A DNA stretch of 64,000 nt from Polaromonas sp. (GTDB taxonomy: Bacteria; Pseudomonadota; Gammaproteobacteria; Burkholderiales; Burkholderiaceae_C), in the NCBI GenBank assembly GCA_028292745.1, contig JAQGLT010000129.1, positions 1-64,000 on the forward strand, written 5' to 3'. The notes beneath the pieces were generated by a model, which was not told the DNA's origin, did no database searches, and was given only the letters and a program-made list of their open reading frames with translations. Positions 36,056-46,163 of the stretch are shown here, piece after piece. Position 1 is the stretch's first letter. Each line of letters opens with the position of its first letter. The translations under genes were made by a program, and so were the position numbers.

Positions 36056-36610
36056 CTAATTAGCGCCAGTGCAGTTATTGGCACCGGGTTGAGTAGTGCA
36101 TGTGCGTGCTCTTCCCGTTCTGGCAATGACAACGCCTTTGAGGTAGTTGCCACCCAAAATTCTAGAAGAAAAAACGACTCGACCTGCATTGCTGCCTAAA
36201 GCAAAGCCCGTTGAATCAAAGCCGATTAAGTTGGGGTTCAAGGTGGGAGTCTCATACTGTTCTATCGTGCTGGTTGTGGCTGCAACCGTAGTAACCAGAA
36301 CATCGCTCTCGGTATAAGTTCTACTGTTATCCATATCCACATAAATGCGCCAGCCCTTGCTCCAGTCAGAATCGGCGCTGACAGGCTGAACAATAACTTG
36401 ACGATTATTCTTGATAGCTTCGCTGCGAGCTTGCATTGCAGAAGTCAGCAGATCACTTGCGGCGGCATTGAGTTGTTGCCGTGCAATGGTGCGCTGAAAA
36501 TCAGGCGCCGCAAGAGCGGCGATGATGGCAATCAAGGCTAGGACGACCATGAGTTCAATCAGCGTGAAACCATGCCTCTTCGCAGAATATAAACGCGTCA
36601 AGGCCAGCAT
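36056..36610 (-). CDS. GspH/FimT-family minor pseudopilin
   Basis: A 184-residue prepilin with a short positively charged leader and the cleavage/methylation motif HG-FTLIELMVVLAL. The C-terminal GspH domain has a Cys pair (TCTTQPGANNC). It starts 13 bp inside the end of pilE. It probably primes pilus assembly. Its place at the 3' end of the operon differs from the usual position before pilV. Confidence 0.85.
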   Translation of the reverse strand: MLALTRLYSAKRHGFTLIELMVVLALIAIIAALAAPDFQRTIARQQLNAAASDLLTSAMQARSEAIKNNRQVIVQPVSADSDWSKGWRIYVDMDNSRTYTESDVLVTTVAATTSTIEQYETPTLNPNLIGFDSTGFALGSNAGRVVFSSRILGGNYLKGVVIARTGRARTCTTQPGANNCTGAN

Positions 36611-37074
36611 TGCTTTTCATTCTCTGTGCGGACTGTCCCGTTGAACGTGCAACCTTTATCGCCGTTGCTTGTCATGTAGAGGAGGCTAACCGGGTCACTG
36701 CCCGACCGCATGCTTGCCTGCAACTCCACGCACTGATTGAGCGCTACGGCTGCGGCACCGCTGGTGCATTGAACGGCAGCAATGCTGCATGCGCTCGTGG
36801 CCAGAGAATCACCAGAAAAGGACTTGGTTCTTGATGTGGCAGCGCCAGTCGAAAACGCAACATACTGGTTGAACTGTGTGTAATACCTTTCTTGCTGTTG
36901 CATGGACTGTAGCAAGCCGCTACGGCACTCCGCCCTTCTGCCTTTGCGGATTTGTTCTGTGTATGCGGGATAGGCGATGGATGCCAGGATTCCAATGATG
37001 GCGATGGTGATCATCAATTCGATCAAGGTGAAACCGCCGCTGTTGCGTTGTAAATGCTTATCCATGTCAATCAT
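36598..37074 (-). CDS. pilE: Type IV pilin PilE-like
   Basis: A 158-residue prepilin with the leader ending GG and FTLIELMITIAIIGILASIAYPAY. The C-terminal region has the disulfide Cys residues CTFNG...KQCWP. It belongs to the PilE/ComP-type minor pilins that follow pilY1. ATG 37074 is chosen for AGGAG 5 bp upstream; ATG 37065, 1 bp after the pilY1 stop, is an alternative. Confidence 0.87.
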   Translation of the reverse strand: MIDMDKHLQRNSGGFTLIELMITIAIIGILASIAYPAYTEQIRKGRRAECRSGLLQSMQQQERYYTQFNQYVAFSTGAATSRTKSFSGDSLATSACSIAAVQCTSGAAAVALNQCVELQASMRSGSDPVSLLYMTSNGDKGCTFNGTVRTENEKQCWP

Positions 37075-40000
37075 TGAAACTCCTGACTTCTCGCCAGCTG
37101 ATGCGGCCAGATGTGATGTAAGCATCTGGCACTTTGATTGTCTGAGTGCGAACATTTCCTGCGCTGGTCAACTGTGTTCCTGTGTTGACCACGGTATTGC
37201 TGATTTTGTATTTTCGGACACCATCCGCGCGGCGTATCGAGTAAGTATTGTCCTCCAGCGAAATGTAGTTAGGAGGGGATGAAAGTCCAATACCATTGTC
37301 GAGTGCAATAGTGCTGGAATTTGCCAATGTCACTGGATTCAGGGTATAAGTCCTACCGATACCGTCGCCGGAGCAGTCTCCGGAAGGGACCATTGAGTTA
37401 AAGGTAACCGTATTCAGTCCTTGTGCGCCATTTACCGCAATGCGCTCACGTCCGTTGGGTAAGTCAAAATAAGCGCCTCTTTTCTCGCCGCTTGCCGTAC
37501 CCAAGGTAACGGCCGTGGCAGTGATGTTGACGGCGCTGCTGCTTTCTGCGGCTGTCTGCTGTTGCAGGCTGGACCGGGTCAATCCGTAGTCCGTGCTGGC
37601 AATTCCGCTGTTATCCCAGACACTGTAAATGGACTGCGTGCCGCTCGAAGCCGCATCGTTTTGCTCGACAAACTTGCCGGTGCCAAAAACCACCATCACG
37701 CCGCTGCGCTGCGCTGTGGTGACAAGGGGTGTGGTGGTGATGGGCTGAGCGACGCCAGCACTGGTTTTGGCGGTAAAAAGTGGTTTTTTGACACCGTTGA
37801 CGACCTTCAGTAATTTGTTGCCGCTGATATTGGCACTGCTGAGTCCCTCGCTGAAATCAAACTTCCAGAGCTGGCCCTGCAGGTCGCCAGCGTACATGGT
37901 TTTGACTTCACCCAAGTCGCCCATGCCAAAGCCGGGGTTGGCCAGGCTGTTGGCTGTCGCGGTGCTTGCAGCCGGAACCACGATCTTGAAGTAATTAGTG
38001 CCTTCGGCCCATGCAGCACCGGCTGCCTTGTCCAGGCTAAGCAGGAACAGCGCCTGATCACCTGTGGTGCTGTAGCGGCCAGAGCCATCGTTGACATAGT
38101 TGTTGTATCCACTGCCTACAGCCACAAACCATTTGTAGCTAGGGGCTCCGCCTGTTGTCGTTGAGGGAATTTTTAATTTAACAATTTTGGGCTGTGCCAG
38201 CACGTTGCCCATCATTGGATCGTCCTGGTCTGTGAATTCGAACAAAGCTTTTCCTGCATCGGTAGAACCATCCTCAAAGGCATCGGGGTTGGTCACGTCG
38301 AGCGCAAAAATTCCCTGTGCGCCGCCGCCCATGCCGCTAACCAGAACCGTACGCCAGTCCGTACCCAGCTTGGCCTCTCCCACTTCAGGAATGCCATCGA
38401 CAAAGGGCAGGTGCTGGTAAGCCGGATTTGTTAACTTATTGAGATTTTTTGCAACCGCCAGGGGAACATAGGCAAACAGCTCCTTGCCGTCCGAGGCCCG
38501 CAGGGCGTGAAGCATCCCATCATTGGCGCCAACATAGACTGTGGCCGTTCGGCTGGCCACCGATTTTGAAAAAGTAAGGTAACTGCTATCACCAGCCAAG
38601 CTGGAGTCAGCTTCTTTTTTATAAATTGGACCTGAGTTGATGATGTCGCCCATCAGGCTGCTGCGGCGTCGGAAGGCATTGGTGTCAGCGCCCTCCTGTG
38701 TGCGGTCGCCGCGCAGATAGCTCAAACGCAGCGCCCCCAAGCTATCTGCAACGCCAGTAATTGGATCGGCATTGAGCGCGTCCTGCATTGCGGTGTCGAA
38801 TTGCCCTAGATTGGCCGCTGTGAAGGCAATACCCGGGTTGCCGGTGGCATCCCGACGATAGGTGAAGATTTTACGGTCCACTGGTTTGATGTAGGGGTCT
38901 GCTGCTGTCACTGACTCTGCCATCGTCGAGCCCGTGGTCAAGATGGCTCCCGCATCCCAGGCTACATTTTGCTGAGCATCAATGGTTTGCGTGGTGGTGT
39001 TAAGAGCCAGCGATGATTTGATGACCGTGCCCGACCAGTCGTGGGAATCAAAACGCGAGGCGAAAAGATCACCGCTGGGTGAACTGCTGCTAAAGCGCTG
39101 GGAACTGAGGGAGGACACTGAGACCGAGCCACTTTGGACACTGGCCGAGGCAAAAAACTTGCGTATGCCAGCAATCATGCGTTGGGCCTGGCTGGCCAGC
39201 GCATAGCCGTCAGGCACATTGGCCAGTGAAGGGTCTTCCCATTCCTTGTTATTGGTTTGCCCGCCTGATGTTTTGAAAGGGTTGCCATCATCATTGGCGT
39301 CATTGAACCAGCCATATTTTCCAGCCAAGAAGAAGCTGCTGTTGCGCGGCTTGATACCACGTGTATTGCTGTCAATTGAGCCATTACCGCCTTCGTCAAC
39401 ATCAATCGTGAAGGTTTTGACGCGGGTTTCCTTAAGCGATTGCGTCTTGCCATCGATCGTAATCGAGTCCTCGCGGATGGGCTGGGTGTTGGCCCAGTAG
39501 GCGGCTCCGGCCCAGTAGTAGGCACTTGATTGCGAACCTGTGGTCTTGGTTGAAAGGCCGGTATTGCCTGAGACAACATTGGGATTGCCCAAGGTATTCT
39601 GGTCCCGTCCCAGTGCATCGATGTAGGAATAATTAGCACCGGTTTCAAAGCCGGTCAGCAGTTTGGCCCATTCCACCGCGCTAAAGGTTTTGGTTGCAGA
39701 GCCGGGAATGGCAAGTGCGGTTCTGGTGGGATCGGTCGTGGTTTCACTGACGCCGTTGGTACCATGCCCTGGCAATTGCTTGTCATAGTGGCTATTCACG
39801 TCGCCGATGGTCAGAATAAAATTGCGCCGCTGGCAGCCATTCTGAATGGGATCGGTCCAGGTTTTGTAAATCGGGAAGTTGTCATACATCGAGGCTGCCG
39901 TCAGGTTAGCAACTGCTGCATCCGTCGGTTGCAGGCCTTGAAAGTAGCGTAGTGTTTCGTAGTACAGCTCACCTACAGGATCATTGCTTTTATAAATGCC

Positions 40001-41848
40001 CGTACTGCCAAAGTTGTTCAGGTAATTGGCTACTCCGCTGGTGGTAAAGGCGGGCGCCCCGGCCGGAAATGCACTTGACCCACCGGCTGCATTGAGCGGA
40101 TCTGTGACAAAAACGCCAGTCGTGGCATCCCACTCTGCCTGCGCATTGGATTGGAGAACGCCAGCGGTGTCGCGATATTGTGGTCCCAAAAACTTCATGG
40201 GTGCCCGCAGCACACCACCATAGCGGCCATTGCCGTTTTCAAGGGCATATCCGAAAGCGGATACCCGCACGCCTTCGGCTCTGGTTTGTAGTTCACCAAT
40301 AGGCTTGTAAACACCGGAGCTTGCCGTTTCATTGGGATAGCGCTTGCAAAAACGCACGCCATCCGAGCCTTGCCGGGTTGGGCCTTCGGCGTTGTCACAC
40401 ACCTGAACATAGGCTTTCATCTTGGCTGGCGAAGTCCCATTGGTGTAAGCCTTGTAGCCAGTGCCAACACTGGATTGGTACCAGGTTGGAATTTCCTGAT
40501 AGTAGTTGTAAAGAGGCGTGACGGTGTATGCCTTGTATTGAGCTACACGAGTGTAAAGTCGGTAGGTTTGAATGTTTAGGCTTGTCCCACTCCCTCCGTC
40601 GGGACACTTGTCATTTGAAGAATTAATACGGAGGCGAATATTTGTGACATTGGAGCCAGAACCAGAACGACAAACGCGATGGCTTATGTTGTCGGATGGT
40701 GTTCCATTAGCAGCGTTACCCAAGTTCGAGGAATTGAGTTCTGCCTGGATGCCCTCGTAATAGGCTGTTCCATGGGATCCTGTGTTGGCTTGCCAGATAT
40801 AGCTCTGGATGCTGATGTCTGGCGCGTCGGCCGGTGGTATGGCGCTCGTTAATTGCCCGGTCGGGGTATAGATATAGGTCGCTGGATTTTCGCCCATGCG
40901 CTGCGGCGTGTTGAATGTGCCGGTGATGACTGCCATGTTGCGCGGCGTCGGGCTTACCGCTTCTGGCACGAGGGTTCCTGCCACCGGGTCAGTCCCCGTG
41001 GGCATGATGGTTGTCGTGGCTTCGGGGACGCTGCGAACCCATTGTTTGCTGCCTGCGGGGTCAAGCACATAGGTGGTCGAGGCTGTGTTGGTAGGCGTAA
41101 AGGGAAAGTATTGCGTCGTGACATTGCCGCTCAGATTGGGAACAAGCGGCGCAAAAATATTGGTATTTCCTGGCGTAGCGCAGCTATCGCCGCTTGCTGC
41201 ATTTCCGACGAAGAGCAGATCGTTACAAGAGTTGAAATAGACCGTGCCACTGTAATTGGTTGTCGCACCAGGGGTAATGAATTGAGGTGTTACTTTTCCG
41301 ACCAGAGCGGAAGCTACCTGTTTTTGGGGGAAATAGGAAGTATCGCGAAAACTAAAGTTGGAAGGAAGGTAAGTTCTTCCCAAGACGGTTTTATTGGCAG
41401 CATCCAGCGCACGATTCCCGCCTGTGAGCGCAAAGCGCAGCAGGTCAATCGAAGAGGTGGCTGCATAGTTCAGTACATTGCCGCTATAGCCCGTGCCGAC
41501 GCCTGGTGTGTTGCAGTATTTACTACTGTCCACGGAACCTGTGCGCCGAAAGTATTCGCCCTTTAGTTGGCTAGTGTCATTGGCATCGAAGTATTCATAG
41601 CAGCTTTTCGGGTCCCAGTAGCCCAGGTATTCCACCGAGTGGTCATAACTGCCCGCACGGTAGGCCGCGCCTGCCGTTGGAAACTCAACCGACAGCGCCA
41701 GCGCAATGTTCACGGCCTGCGCCGTGACTGTCAGAGGCCCAAGACTCAGATCGACTGAAGGGATGGCTGTGGTTTGCGCCCCGCTGCCCACCATCATCAC
41801 TGCTGCCGCGCAATAGGTGCCCCACGAAAGTGATTTTTTGAGGTTCAT
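37067..41848 (-). CDS. pilY1: Type IV pilus tip/biogenesis protein PilY1
   Basis: A 1593-residue secreted protein with an N-terminal signal (about 1-24, ending SGAQT) and the family motif GYWDPKSCYEYF. A large variable middle region is followed by a C-terminal beta-propeller of the Neisseria PilC type (VYVGANDGMLHALRASDG and SGMGGGAQGIFALDV). Asp-rich loops such as DANDDGN might bind calcium, but no clear VWA MIDAS motif is seen. PilY1 sits at the pilus tip and acts in adhesion, retraction control and surface sensing. The propeller is the most certain part. Confidence 0.93.
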   Translation of the reverse strand: MNLKKSLSWGTYCAAAVMMVGSGAQTTAIPSVDLSLGPLTVTAQAVNIALALSVEFPTAGAAYRAGSYDHSVEYLGYWDPKSCYEYFDANDTSQLKGEYFRRTGSVDSSKYCNTPGVGTGYSGNVLNYAATSSIDLLRFALTGGNRALDAANKTVLGRTYLPSNFSFRDTSYFPQKQVASALVGKVTPQFITPGATTNYSGTVYFNSCNDLLFVGNAASGDSCATPGNTNIFAPLVPNLSGNVTTQYFPFTPTNTASTTYVLDPAGSKQWVRSVPEATTTIMPTGTDPVAGTLVPEAVSPTPRNMAVITGTFNTPQRMGENPATYIYTPTGQLTSAIPPADAPDISIQSYIWQANTGSHGTAYYEGIQAELNSSNLGNAANGTPSDNISHRVCRSGSGSNVTNIRLRINSSNDKCPDGGSGTSLNIQTYRLYTRVAQYKAYTVTPLYNYYQEIPTWYQSSVGTGYKAYTNGTSPAKMKAYVQVCDNAEGPTRQGSDGVRFCKRYPNETASSGVYKPIGELQTRAEGVRVSAFGYALENGNGRYGGVLRAPMKFLGPQYRDTAGVLQSNAQAEWDATTGVFVTDPLNAAGGSSAFPAGAPAFTTSGVANYLNNFGSTGIYKSNDPVGELYYETLRYFQGLQPTDAAVANLTAASMYDNFPIYKTWTDPIQNGCQRRNFILTIGDVNSHYDKQLPGHGTNGVSETTTDPTRTALAIPGSATKTFSAVEWAKLLTGFETGANYSYIDALGRDQNTLGNPNVVSGNTGLSTKTTGSQSSAYYWAGAAYWANTQPIREDSITIDGKTQSLKETRVKTFTIDVDEGGNGSIDSNTRGIKPRNSSFFLAGKYGWFNDANDDGNPFKTSGGQTNNKEWEDPSLANVPDGYALASQAQRMIAGIRKFFASASVQSGSVSVSSLSSQRFSSSSPSGDLFASRFDSHDWSGTVIKSSLALNTTTQTIDAQQNVAWDAGAILTTGSTMAESVTAADPYIKPVDRKIFTYRRDATGNPGIAFTAANLGQFDTAMQDALNADPITGVADSLGALRLSYLRGDRTQEGADTNAFRRRSSLMGDIINSGPIYKKEADSSLAGDSSYLTFSKSVASRTATVYVGANDGMLHALRASDGKELFAYVPLAVAKNLNKLTNPAYQHLPFVDGIPEVGEAKLGTDWRTVLVSGMGGGAQGIFALDVTNPDAFEDGSTDAGKALFEFTDQDDPMMGNVLAQPKIVKLKIPSTTTGGAPSYKWFVAVGSGYNNYVNDGSGRYSTTGDQALFLLSLDKAAGAAWAEGTNYFKIVVPAASTATANSLANPGFGMGDLGEVKTMYAGDLQGQLWKFDFSEGLSSANISGNKLLKVVNGVKKPLFTAKTSAGVAQPITTTPLVTTAQRSGVMVVFGTGKFVEQNDAASSGTQSIYSVWDNSGIASTDYGLTRSSLQQQTAAESSSAVNITATAVTLGTASGEKRGAYFDLPNGRERIAVNGAQGLNTVTFNSMVPSGDCSGDGIGRTYTLNPVTLANSSTIALDNGIGLSSPPNYISLEDNTYSIRRADGVRKYKISNTVVNTGTQLTSAGNVRTQTIKVPDAYITSGRISWREVRSFND

Positions 41849-41851
41849 TTT

Positions 41852-42490
41852 TTAACACTTGAGGTTGGGGCTGGGCTTAAAGATCACGCTTTGCAGCATG
41901 ACCTGGGTTTGCTGATTCAGGCCATAACCCATAGCACTGACCAAAAATGCTTTGTGACCGGTGCAGCCGCCTTGAATGGGGTTATATGCAATGGTCTCAA
42001 CGATGTAGCGGGGTAACTGGGCGGGCAGCGCGCTGCTTCCGGTCGAGAACCCGCTGTTGCGTCCCGTGTATTCGCCTAGGGTAACGTAGCGTCGGGATGT
42101 ACCGGTTTCCTCAAAATCAACTGACTTGTAGAGGGGCGTGGTGCTTGTGTTGGTGTTGCACAGTCCCCGGCTGTCTGCGGTGATGCCGCAACCCTCGACA
42201 AACAATTGCAGCGTGCGGCTGTCCATTTCGTCAGCGCGACTATTGGCAGCTGCATTAGGCCCCATGATGTCCATTTCGGCATCGCCCAGCGCGGCCTCGG
42301 CGGCCTGGAAGGCGATTTGCCTGTCCCGGTCGTTGCGCGCCGATTTTTCGCCGAGCAGGGTCAGGCGTGCGCCAAATGCGGCCAGCATAAAAATAGCACT
42401 GAGCATAATTAGCACGATGATCAGTGACAGGCCTTTCTGGCCAGAATGTTGCGCGCAAGAAATACGTAAAGCGATGGCCATGGCGATCAA
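41852..42490 (-). CDS. pilX: Minor pilin assembly protein PilX
   Basis: A 212-residue protein with a PilX N-terminal motif (QKGLSLIIVLIMLSAIFML then AFQAAEAALGDAE), a prepilin-like hydrophobic helix. Four Cys residues lie in the C-terminal half. It starts inside the last bases of pilW and lies 3 bp before pilY1. Confidence 0.88.
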   Translation of the reverse strand: MIAMAIALRISCAQHSGQKGLSLIIVLIMLSAIFMLAAFGARLTLLGEKSARNDRDRQIAFQAAEAALGDAEMDIMGPNAAANSRADEMDSRTLQLFVEGCGITADSRGLCNTNTSTTPLYKSVDFEETGTSRRYVTLGEYTGRNSGFSTGSSALPAQLPRYIVETIAYNPIQGGCTGHKAFLVSAMGYGLNQQTQVMLQSVIFKPSPNLKC

Positions 42491-43431
42491 TCTTGAGGGT
42501 TGCGCAACTTGAACGTAGCGTTGAAAACGCGCCGCAGGCGGCCATCATTTGGTGGCGTGAATTTCAAACCTGTTTCCGTGCTGTTGCCGGTGAATTCCTT
42601 ACCTAGAGGGTAAAGATCGTTCTCGGTTGTCGTGGCTGATTGAGCTTGGCCGCTGCCCACATCTCCGCGAATCACCAGCCCGACACGCACGGCAACCACC
42701 TTAACCCAGTCGGCGGCGGCAACGCTTTGGCCGCTAACCCATTGCCTGGGGACGCTGTCGCCATTAGTGTCCAGGCCGTACATGACCTGGAAGGTTTCCA
42801 CGCCCTTGAGGATGGGTTGCGTATTGCGGGTCAGGGTGGTTGCTGCAGGGCTTCCGCGAGAAATGCACTGCAGCGATGGCTCGCCTGTGCTGTCGTTCGC
42901 AACCCAGAACAGGCTGAGGGCCACATCATCGGCATTCAGCGGGTAATTTTGGGCCACACCCTGGCAGTCGATCATCGAGCCGTCAGGGTTCGATGCATCG
43001 GTGGCCAGACTGGCGCCGTGAAAGCGAAAAGCCAGGGTGTCGCTCAGGTTGACCCCGCCGTTGTTGGTGACACCATCGTCCGTGATAGTGCCGGGGGTGG
43101 CTACTTTGGCATTGTTGAAGCCGCGCACGGTAGGAAATGAGGTCGACGCGAAACGCCGGCTGTTGTCACGTCCCGACCCGTCGCGCTGGGCATAGTTTTG
43201 ATAGCCCGCCAAACGTGCGGCCTGACCGATGACCTCCAGGGCAAAGCGGCCGCTGTCCTGAAGTTCCTGTCCCGCGTCCACGGTTCTATAACTGGAAACC
43301 GTGACTGAATAAAGTGCGGTCGCAGCCAGGGTGATGAGGCTCGCTAGAACCAGTGAAACCAGCAGTTCCACCAAGGTGAGTCCGCGCTGACCCTGGCCAG
43401 GGATGCTGGGGCGAAGAACGACTGGCATCAT
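42487..43431 (-). CDS. pilW: Minor pilin PilW
   Basis: A 314-residue prepilin with the leader GQRG-LTLVELLVSLVLASLI and the PilW-type AGYQNY. Two Cys in CQG and CISRG form a possible disulfide. Overlaps with pilV and pilX of 4 bp each show strict coupling. Confidence 0.9.
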   Translation of the reverse strand: MMPVVLRPSIPGQGQRGLTLVELLVSLVLASLITLAATALYSVTVSSYRTVDAGQELQDSGRFALEVIGQAARLAGYQNYAQRDGSGRDNSRRFASTSFPTVRGFNNAKVATPGTITDDGVTNNGGVNLSDTLAFRFHGASLATDASNPDGSMIDCQGVAQNYPLNADDVALSLFWVANDSTGEPSLQCISRGSPAATTLTRNTQPILKGVETFQVMYGLDTNGDSVPRQWVSGQSVAAADWVKVVAVRVGLVIRGDVGSGQAQSATTTENDLYPLGKEFTGNSTETGLKFTPPNDGRLRRVFNATFKLRNPQD

Positions 43432-44045
43432 GGAGCGACCACAAAATCTTTTTGATTGCCAAAAATGGTAATGACGATGCGTGGACGGTCATCCTCTGCG
43501 ATGGCTTGCATCAATTTGTCATTTTTGGCTGTCTTGGCTGACCATCCCAGCTTAATCATGAGCATGTCTCCCTGGTTGTCGCAAGTCCAGTGGTAAAGCC
43601 CTGCGCCTGCGCCGGAGGTGTCTTTAGGGGCACTATCGCGGCATACGACGGCACGGCCTGCAGGAAGATTGGTAGTGACCTGGTTTTTCCATTCATTGAG
43701 CATGTAGGCTGTCAATTGCGCAGGCGTACATGCGGCAGAGGTGCCTTTGCACTCTGTGATATTGGCGGTACTGGTCACACTGGTGTCTAGAGCGCTGAAA
43801 CTGGTGATGCCTTCAGAAGCGGATATCGTGGCAGATGGCACCATCTGCACAATTTCCTCGTAATCCCGTGCGAGTTGGGTAGCGGTTGCTGCCTGGGAAG
43901 TAAACTGGCTGCTGCGCAAAGTTGCTAGTTGCAGACCTGCAGTTCCGAGTACTCCAATGGCAAAAATAACCAATGAAACCAAAATTTCAATTAGAGCAAA
44001 ACCTTGGTCTTTTTGAGAAAAGATTGACCTGCTAAATTTTTGCAT
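43428..44045 (-). CDS. pilV: Type IV pilus modification protein PilV
   Basis: A 205-residue minor prepilin with the motif DQGFALIEILVSLVIFAIGVLG and Cys residues in CKGTSAAC. It is the first gene of the run pilV-pilW-pilX-pilY1-pilE-fimT. The upstream 100 bp before nrdR is likely to hold the promoter, but no clear motif stands out. Confidence 0.9.
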   Translation of the reverse strand: MQKFSRSIFSQKDQGFALIEILVSLVIFAIGVLGTAGLQLATLRSSQFTSQAATATQLARDYEEIVQMVPSATISASEGITSFSALDTSVTSTANITECKGTSAACTPAQLTAYMLNEWKNQVTTNLPAGRAVVCRDSAPKDTSGAGAGLYHWTCDNQGDMLMIKLGWSAKTAKNDKLMQAIAEDDRPRIVITIFGNQKDFVVAP

Positions 44046-44147
44046 GGCCGAAGTGTAACGGGCAGTTTCTACCGTTAAGACTTGCTCCGACAGGAGGTCG
44101 ACAATTCCTGACAGGCGTAGTCCTTTGATTGCTTATTGGCCAGCGGC

Positions 44148-44597
44148 CTAGCGTCCCACCTCATCCACCAGCGTCTTGAACTCGTCAATATCTTCAAAAC
44201 TGCGATAGACGCTGGCAAAGCGGATGTAGGCGATCTTGTCGAGCTTTTTCAACTCCAGCATGACCAATTCGCCCAGGCGGCTTGATGCCACTTCGCGCAT
44301 GCCGAGGCTCAGCAGCCTTTCTTCGATCTGCTCCACTGCCGCATCGATCTGCGCCGTGCTGACCGGGCGTTTGCGCAAGGCCAGAGTCATTGAACCCAAA
44401 ATCTTGCTGCGCTCGTAATTGGTGCGCCGGCCATCTTTCTTGACAATGGACGGAAAGCTGACATCCGGCCGCTCGTAGGTGGTAAAGCGCTTTTCACACG
44501 CGCCACACTGGCGGCGGCGGCGTATGAACTCGGCGTCCTCTGAAATCCGCGTTTCGATAACCTGGGTTTCAAGGTGGCCGCAAAAAGGACACTTCAT
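44148..44597 (-). CDS. nrdR: Transcriptional repressor NrdR
   Basis: A 149-residue regulator of ribonucleotide reductase genes. The zinc ribbon has Cys3/6 and Cys31/34 and the ATP-cone domain follows. ATG 44597 has GGAGG upstream. It lies 100 bp downstream of glyA; the glyA-nrdR order is common in betaproteobacteria. Confidence 0.96.
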   Translation of the reverse strand: MKCPFCGHLETQVIETRISEDAEFIRRRRQCGACEKRFTTYERPDVSFPSIVKKDGRRTNYERSKILGSMTLALRKRPVSTAQIDAAVEQIEERLLSLGMREVASSRLGELVMLELKKLDKIAYIRFASVYRSFEDIDEFKTLVDEVGR

Positions 44598-44633
44598 AAG
44601 TCCTCCAGGCAAATTTCTAAGCGTTTCAGGCCG

Positions 44634-44692
44634 CTAGCGCAATAGGGGACAGCGCAAGCAGCTATCAAATCAATAGCTGCTGCGCCATGCAT
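44634..44692 (+). repeat. Dispersed repeat family A, copy 6
   Basis: Between nrdR and glyA. GCGCAAGCA is followed by the core GCTAT-N7-ATAGC at 44661-44677. This copy is among the closest to the family consensus. Confidence 0.78.
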
Positions 44693-44697
44693 CGCGT

Positions 44698-45942
44698 TCA
44701 GCCGTAAACCGGGAATCGGCTGGTCAACGCATGTACCTTGGCCCGAACCGCTTCAATGTTGGCCGCATCGTGCGGGTTGTCCAGCACGTCGGCCACCAGG
44801 TTGGCCGTTATGCGTGCTTCCTCATCCTTGAAGCCGCGCGTGGTCATGGCGGGGGTGCCGATCCGCACGCCACTGGTCACCATCGGTTTTTCCGGGTCGT
44901 TTGGAATCGCGTTCTTGTTGATGGTCATGTGGGCACTGCCCAGCACGGCTTCTGCTTCCTTGCCGGTAATGCCCTTGGCGCGCAAGTCCACCAGCATGAG
45001 GTGGCTTTCAGTGCGGCCGCTGACAATGCGCAGGCCGCGTTGCGTCAGTGTGTCCGCCACAATTTGCGCATTTTTCAATACTTGTTGCTGGTAGACCTTG
45101 AATTCCGGCGACAGCGCTTCCTTGAAGGCAATGGCTTTCGCGGCGATCACATGCATCAGTGGGCCGCCTTGCAGTCCAGGAAAAATGGCGCTGTTGATGG
45201 CTTTCTCGTGCTGCGACTTCATCAGAATGATGCCGCCGCGTGGTCCACGCAAGCTCTTGTGCGTGGTTGAGGTCACGATGTCGGCATGCGGGACGGGGTT
45301 GGGGTAGACGCCGGCGGCCACCAAGCCCGCATAGTGCGCAATATCGACCATGAAAATTGCACCGACAGCTGTGGCTACCTTGGCAAAACGCTCAAAGTCG
45401 ATCTGCAGTGAATAAGCCGAGGCGCCTGCAATGATCAGCTTGGGCTTGCTTTCATGCGCTTTGCGCTCCATTTCGTCGTAGTCGATTTCTTCCTTGGCAT
45501 TGAGACCGTAGGAGATGACGTTGAACCATTTGCCGCTCATGTTGAGCGCCATGCCGTGCGTCAAGTGGCCGCCTTCGGCAAGCGACATACCCATGATGGT
45601 ATCGCCGGGCTTAAGAAAGGCGAGAAAGACGGCTTCGTTGGCGGAAGCGCCGCAATGGGGTTGCACGTTGGCCGCTTCTGCGCCAAAGATCTGTTTGATG
45701 CGATCAATGGCCAGCTGTTCGGCCACGTCCACATGTTCGCAGCCACCATAGTAGCGGCGGCCTGGATACCCCTCTGCATACTTATTGGTGAGCTGCGAGC
45801 CTTGTGCCGCCATGACGGCGGGCGAGGCATAGTTTTCACTCGCAATCAGCTCGATATGGTGCTCTTGCCGGGCATTTTCTGCTTGAATGGCCGCAAAAAT
45901 TTCTGGGTCTGTCTGTTCAATGAGGATGTGGCTAGAGTACAT
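44698..45942 (-). CDS. glyA: Serine hydroxymethyltransferase
   Basis: A 414-residue PLP enzyme that interconverts serine and glycine while loading tetrahydrofolate with a one-carbon unit. The PLP lysine is in [14 protein letters not shown]. The start ATG has AAGGA a few bases upstream. The leader carries a predicted ZTP riboswitch (46003-46088), which fits control by one-carbon shortage. Confidence 0.96.
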   Translation of the reverse strand: MYSSHILIEQTDPEIFAAIQAENARQEHHIELIASENYASPAVMAAQGSQLTNKYAEGYPGRRYYGGCEHVDVAEQLAIDRIKQIFGAEAANVQPHCGASANEAVFLAFLKPGDTIMGMSLAEGGHLTHGMALNMSGKWFNVISYGLNAKEEIDYDEMERKAHESKPKLIIAGASAYSLQIDFERFAKVATAVGAIFMVDIAHYAGLVAAGVYPNPVPHADIVTSTTHKSLRGPRGGIILMKSQHEKAINSAIFPGLQGGPLMHVIAAKAIAFKEALSPEFKVYQQQVLKNAQIVADTLTQRGLRIVSGRTESHLMLVDLRAKGITGKEAEAVLGSAHMTINKNAIPNDPEKPMVTSGVRIGTPAMTTRGFKDEEARITANLVADVLDNPHDAANIEAVRAKVHALTSRFPVYG

Positions 45943-46002
45943 GGCAGTCCTTCAAGACTTTGGTTCCTTGTCCTTTGGCTTGGGCAAAGCAAAGGAAGCA
46001 AG

Positions 46003-46088
46003 GGCTGCCCAGGCGAACGGCTGAACGCTTACTGGTCAAATGACCGGAAACGGTGCGCTTCCCCGTGGTGTCCCACGTCCGCCATCAA
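46003..46088 (-). promoter_or_regulatory. Predicted ZTP (pfl-motif) riboswitch of glyA
   Basis: On the minus strand the glyA leader shows the hallmark segments of the pfl aptamer in order: CGTGGGAC, CCACGGGGAAGCGCACCG, and the 3' conserved CCGTTCGCCTGGGCAG. ZTP riboswitches sense the purine intermediate ZMP/ZTP, which accumulates when 10-formyltetrahydrofolate is short, and glyA is a known regulon member. Next comes an imperfect hairpin (TTCCTTTGCTTTG against CCAAAGGA-CAAGGAA) ending close to the glyA start, a likely expression platform. Confidence 0.85.
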
Positions 46089-46163
46089 TGGCTGAAAAAC
46101 CATGAAGCCTATCGCCAGTTGCGCACCGCGCTAGTGTAGCGTAGGCGGGTTTCCGGATATTCG

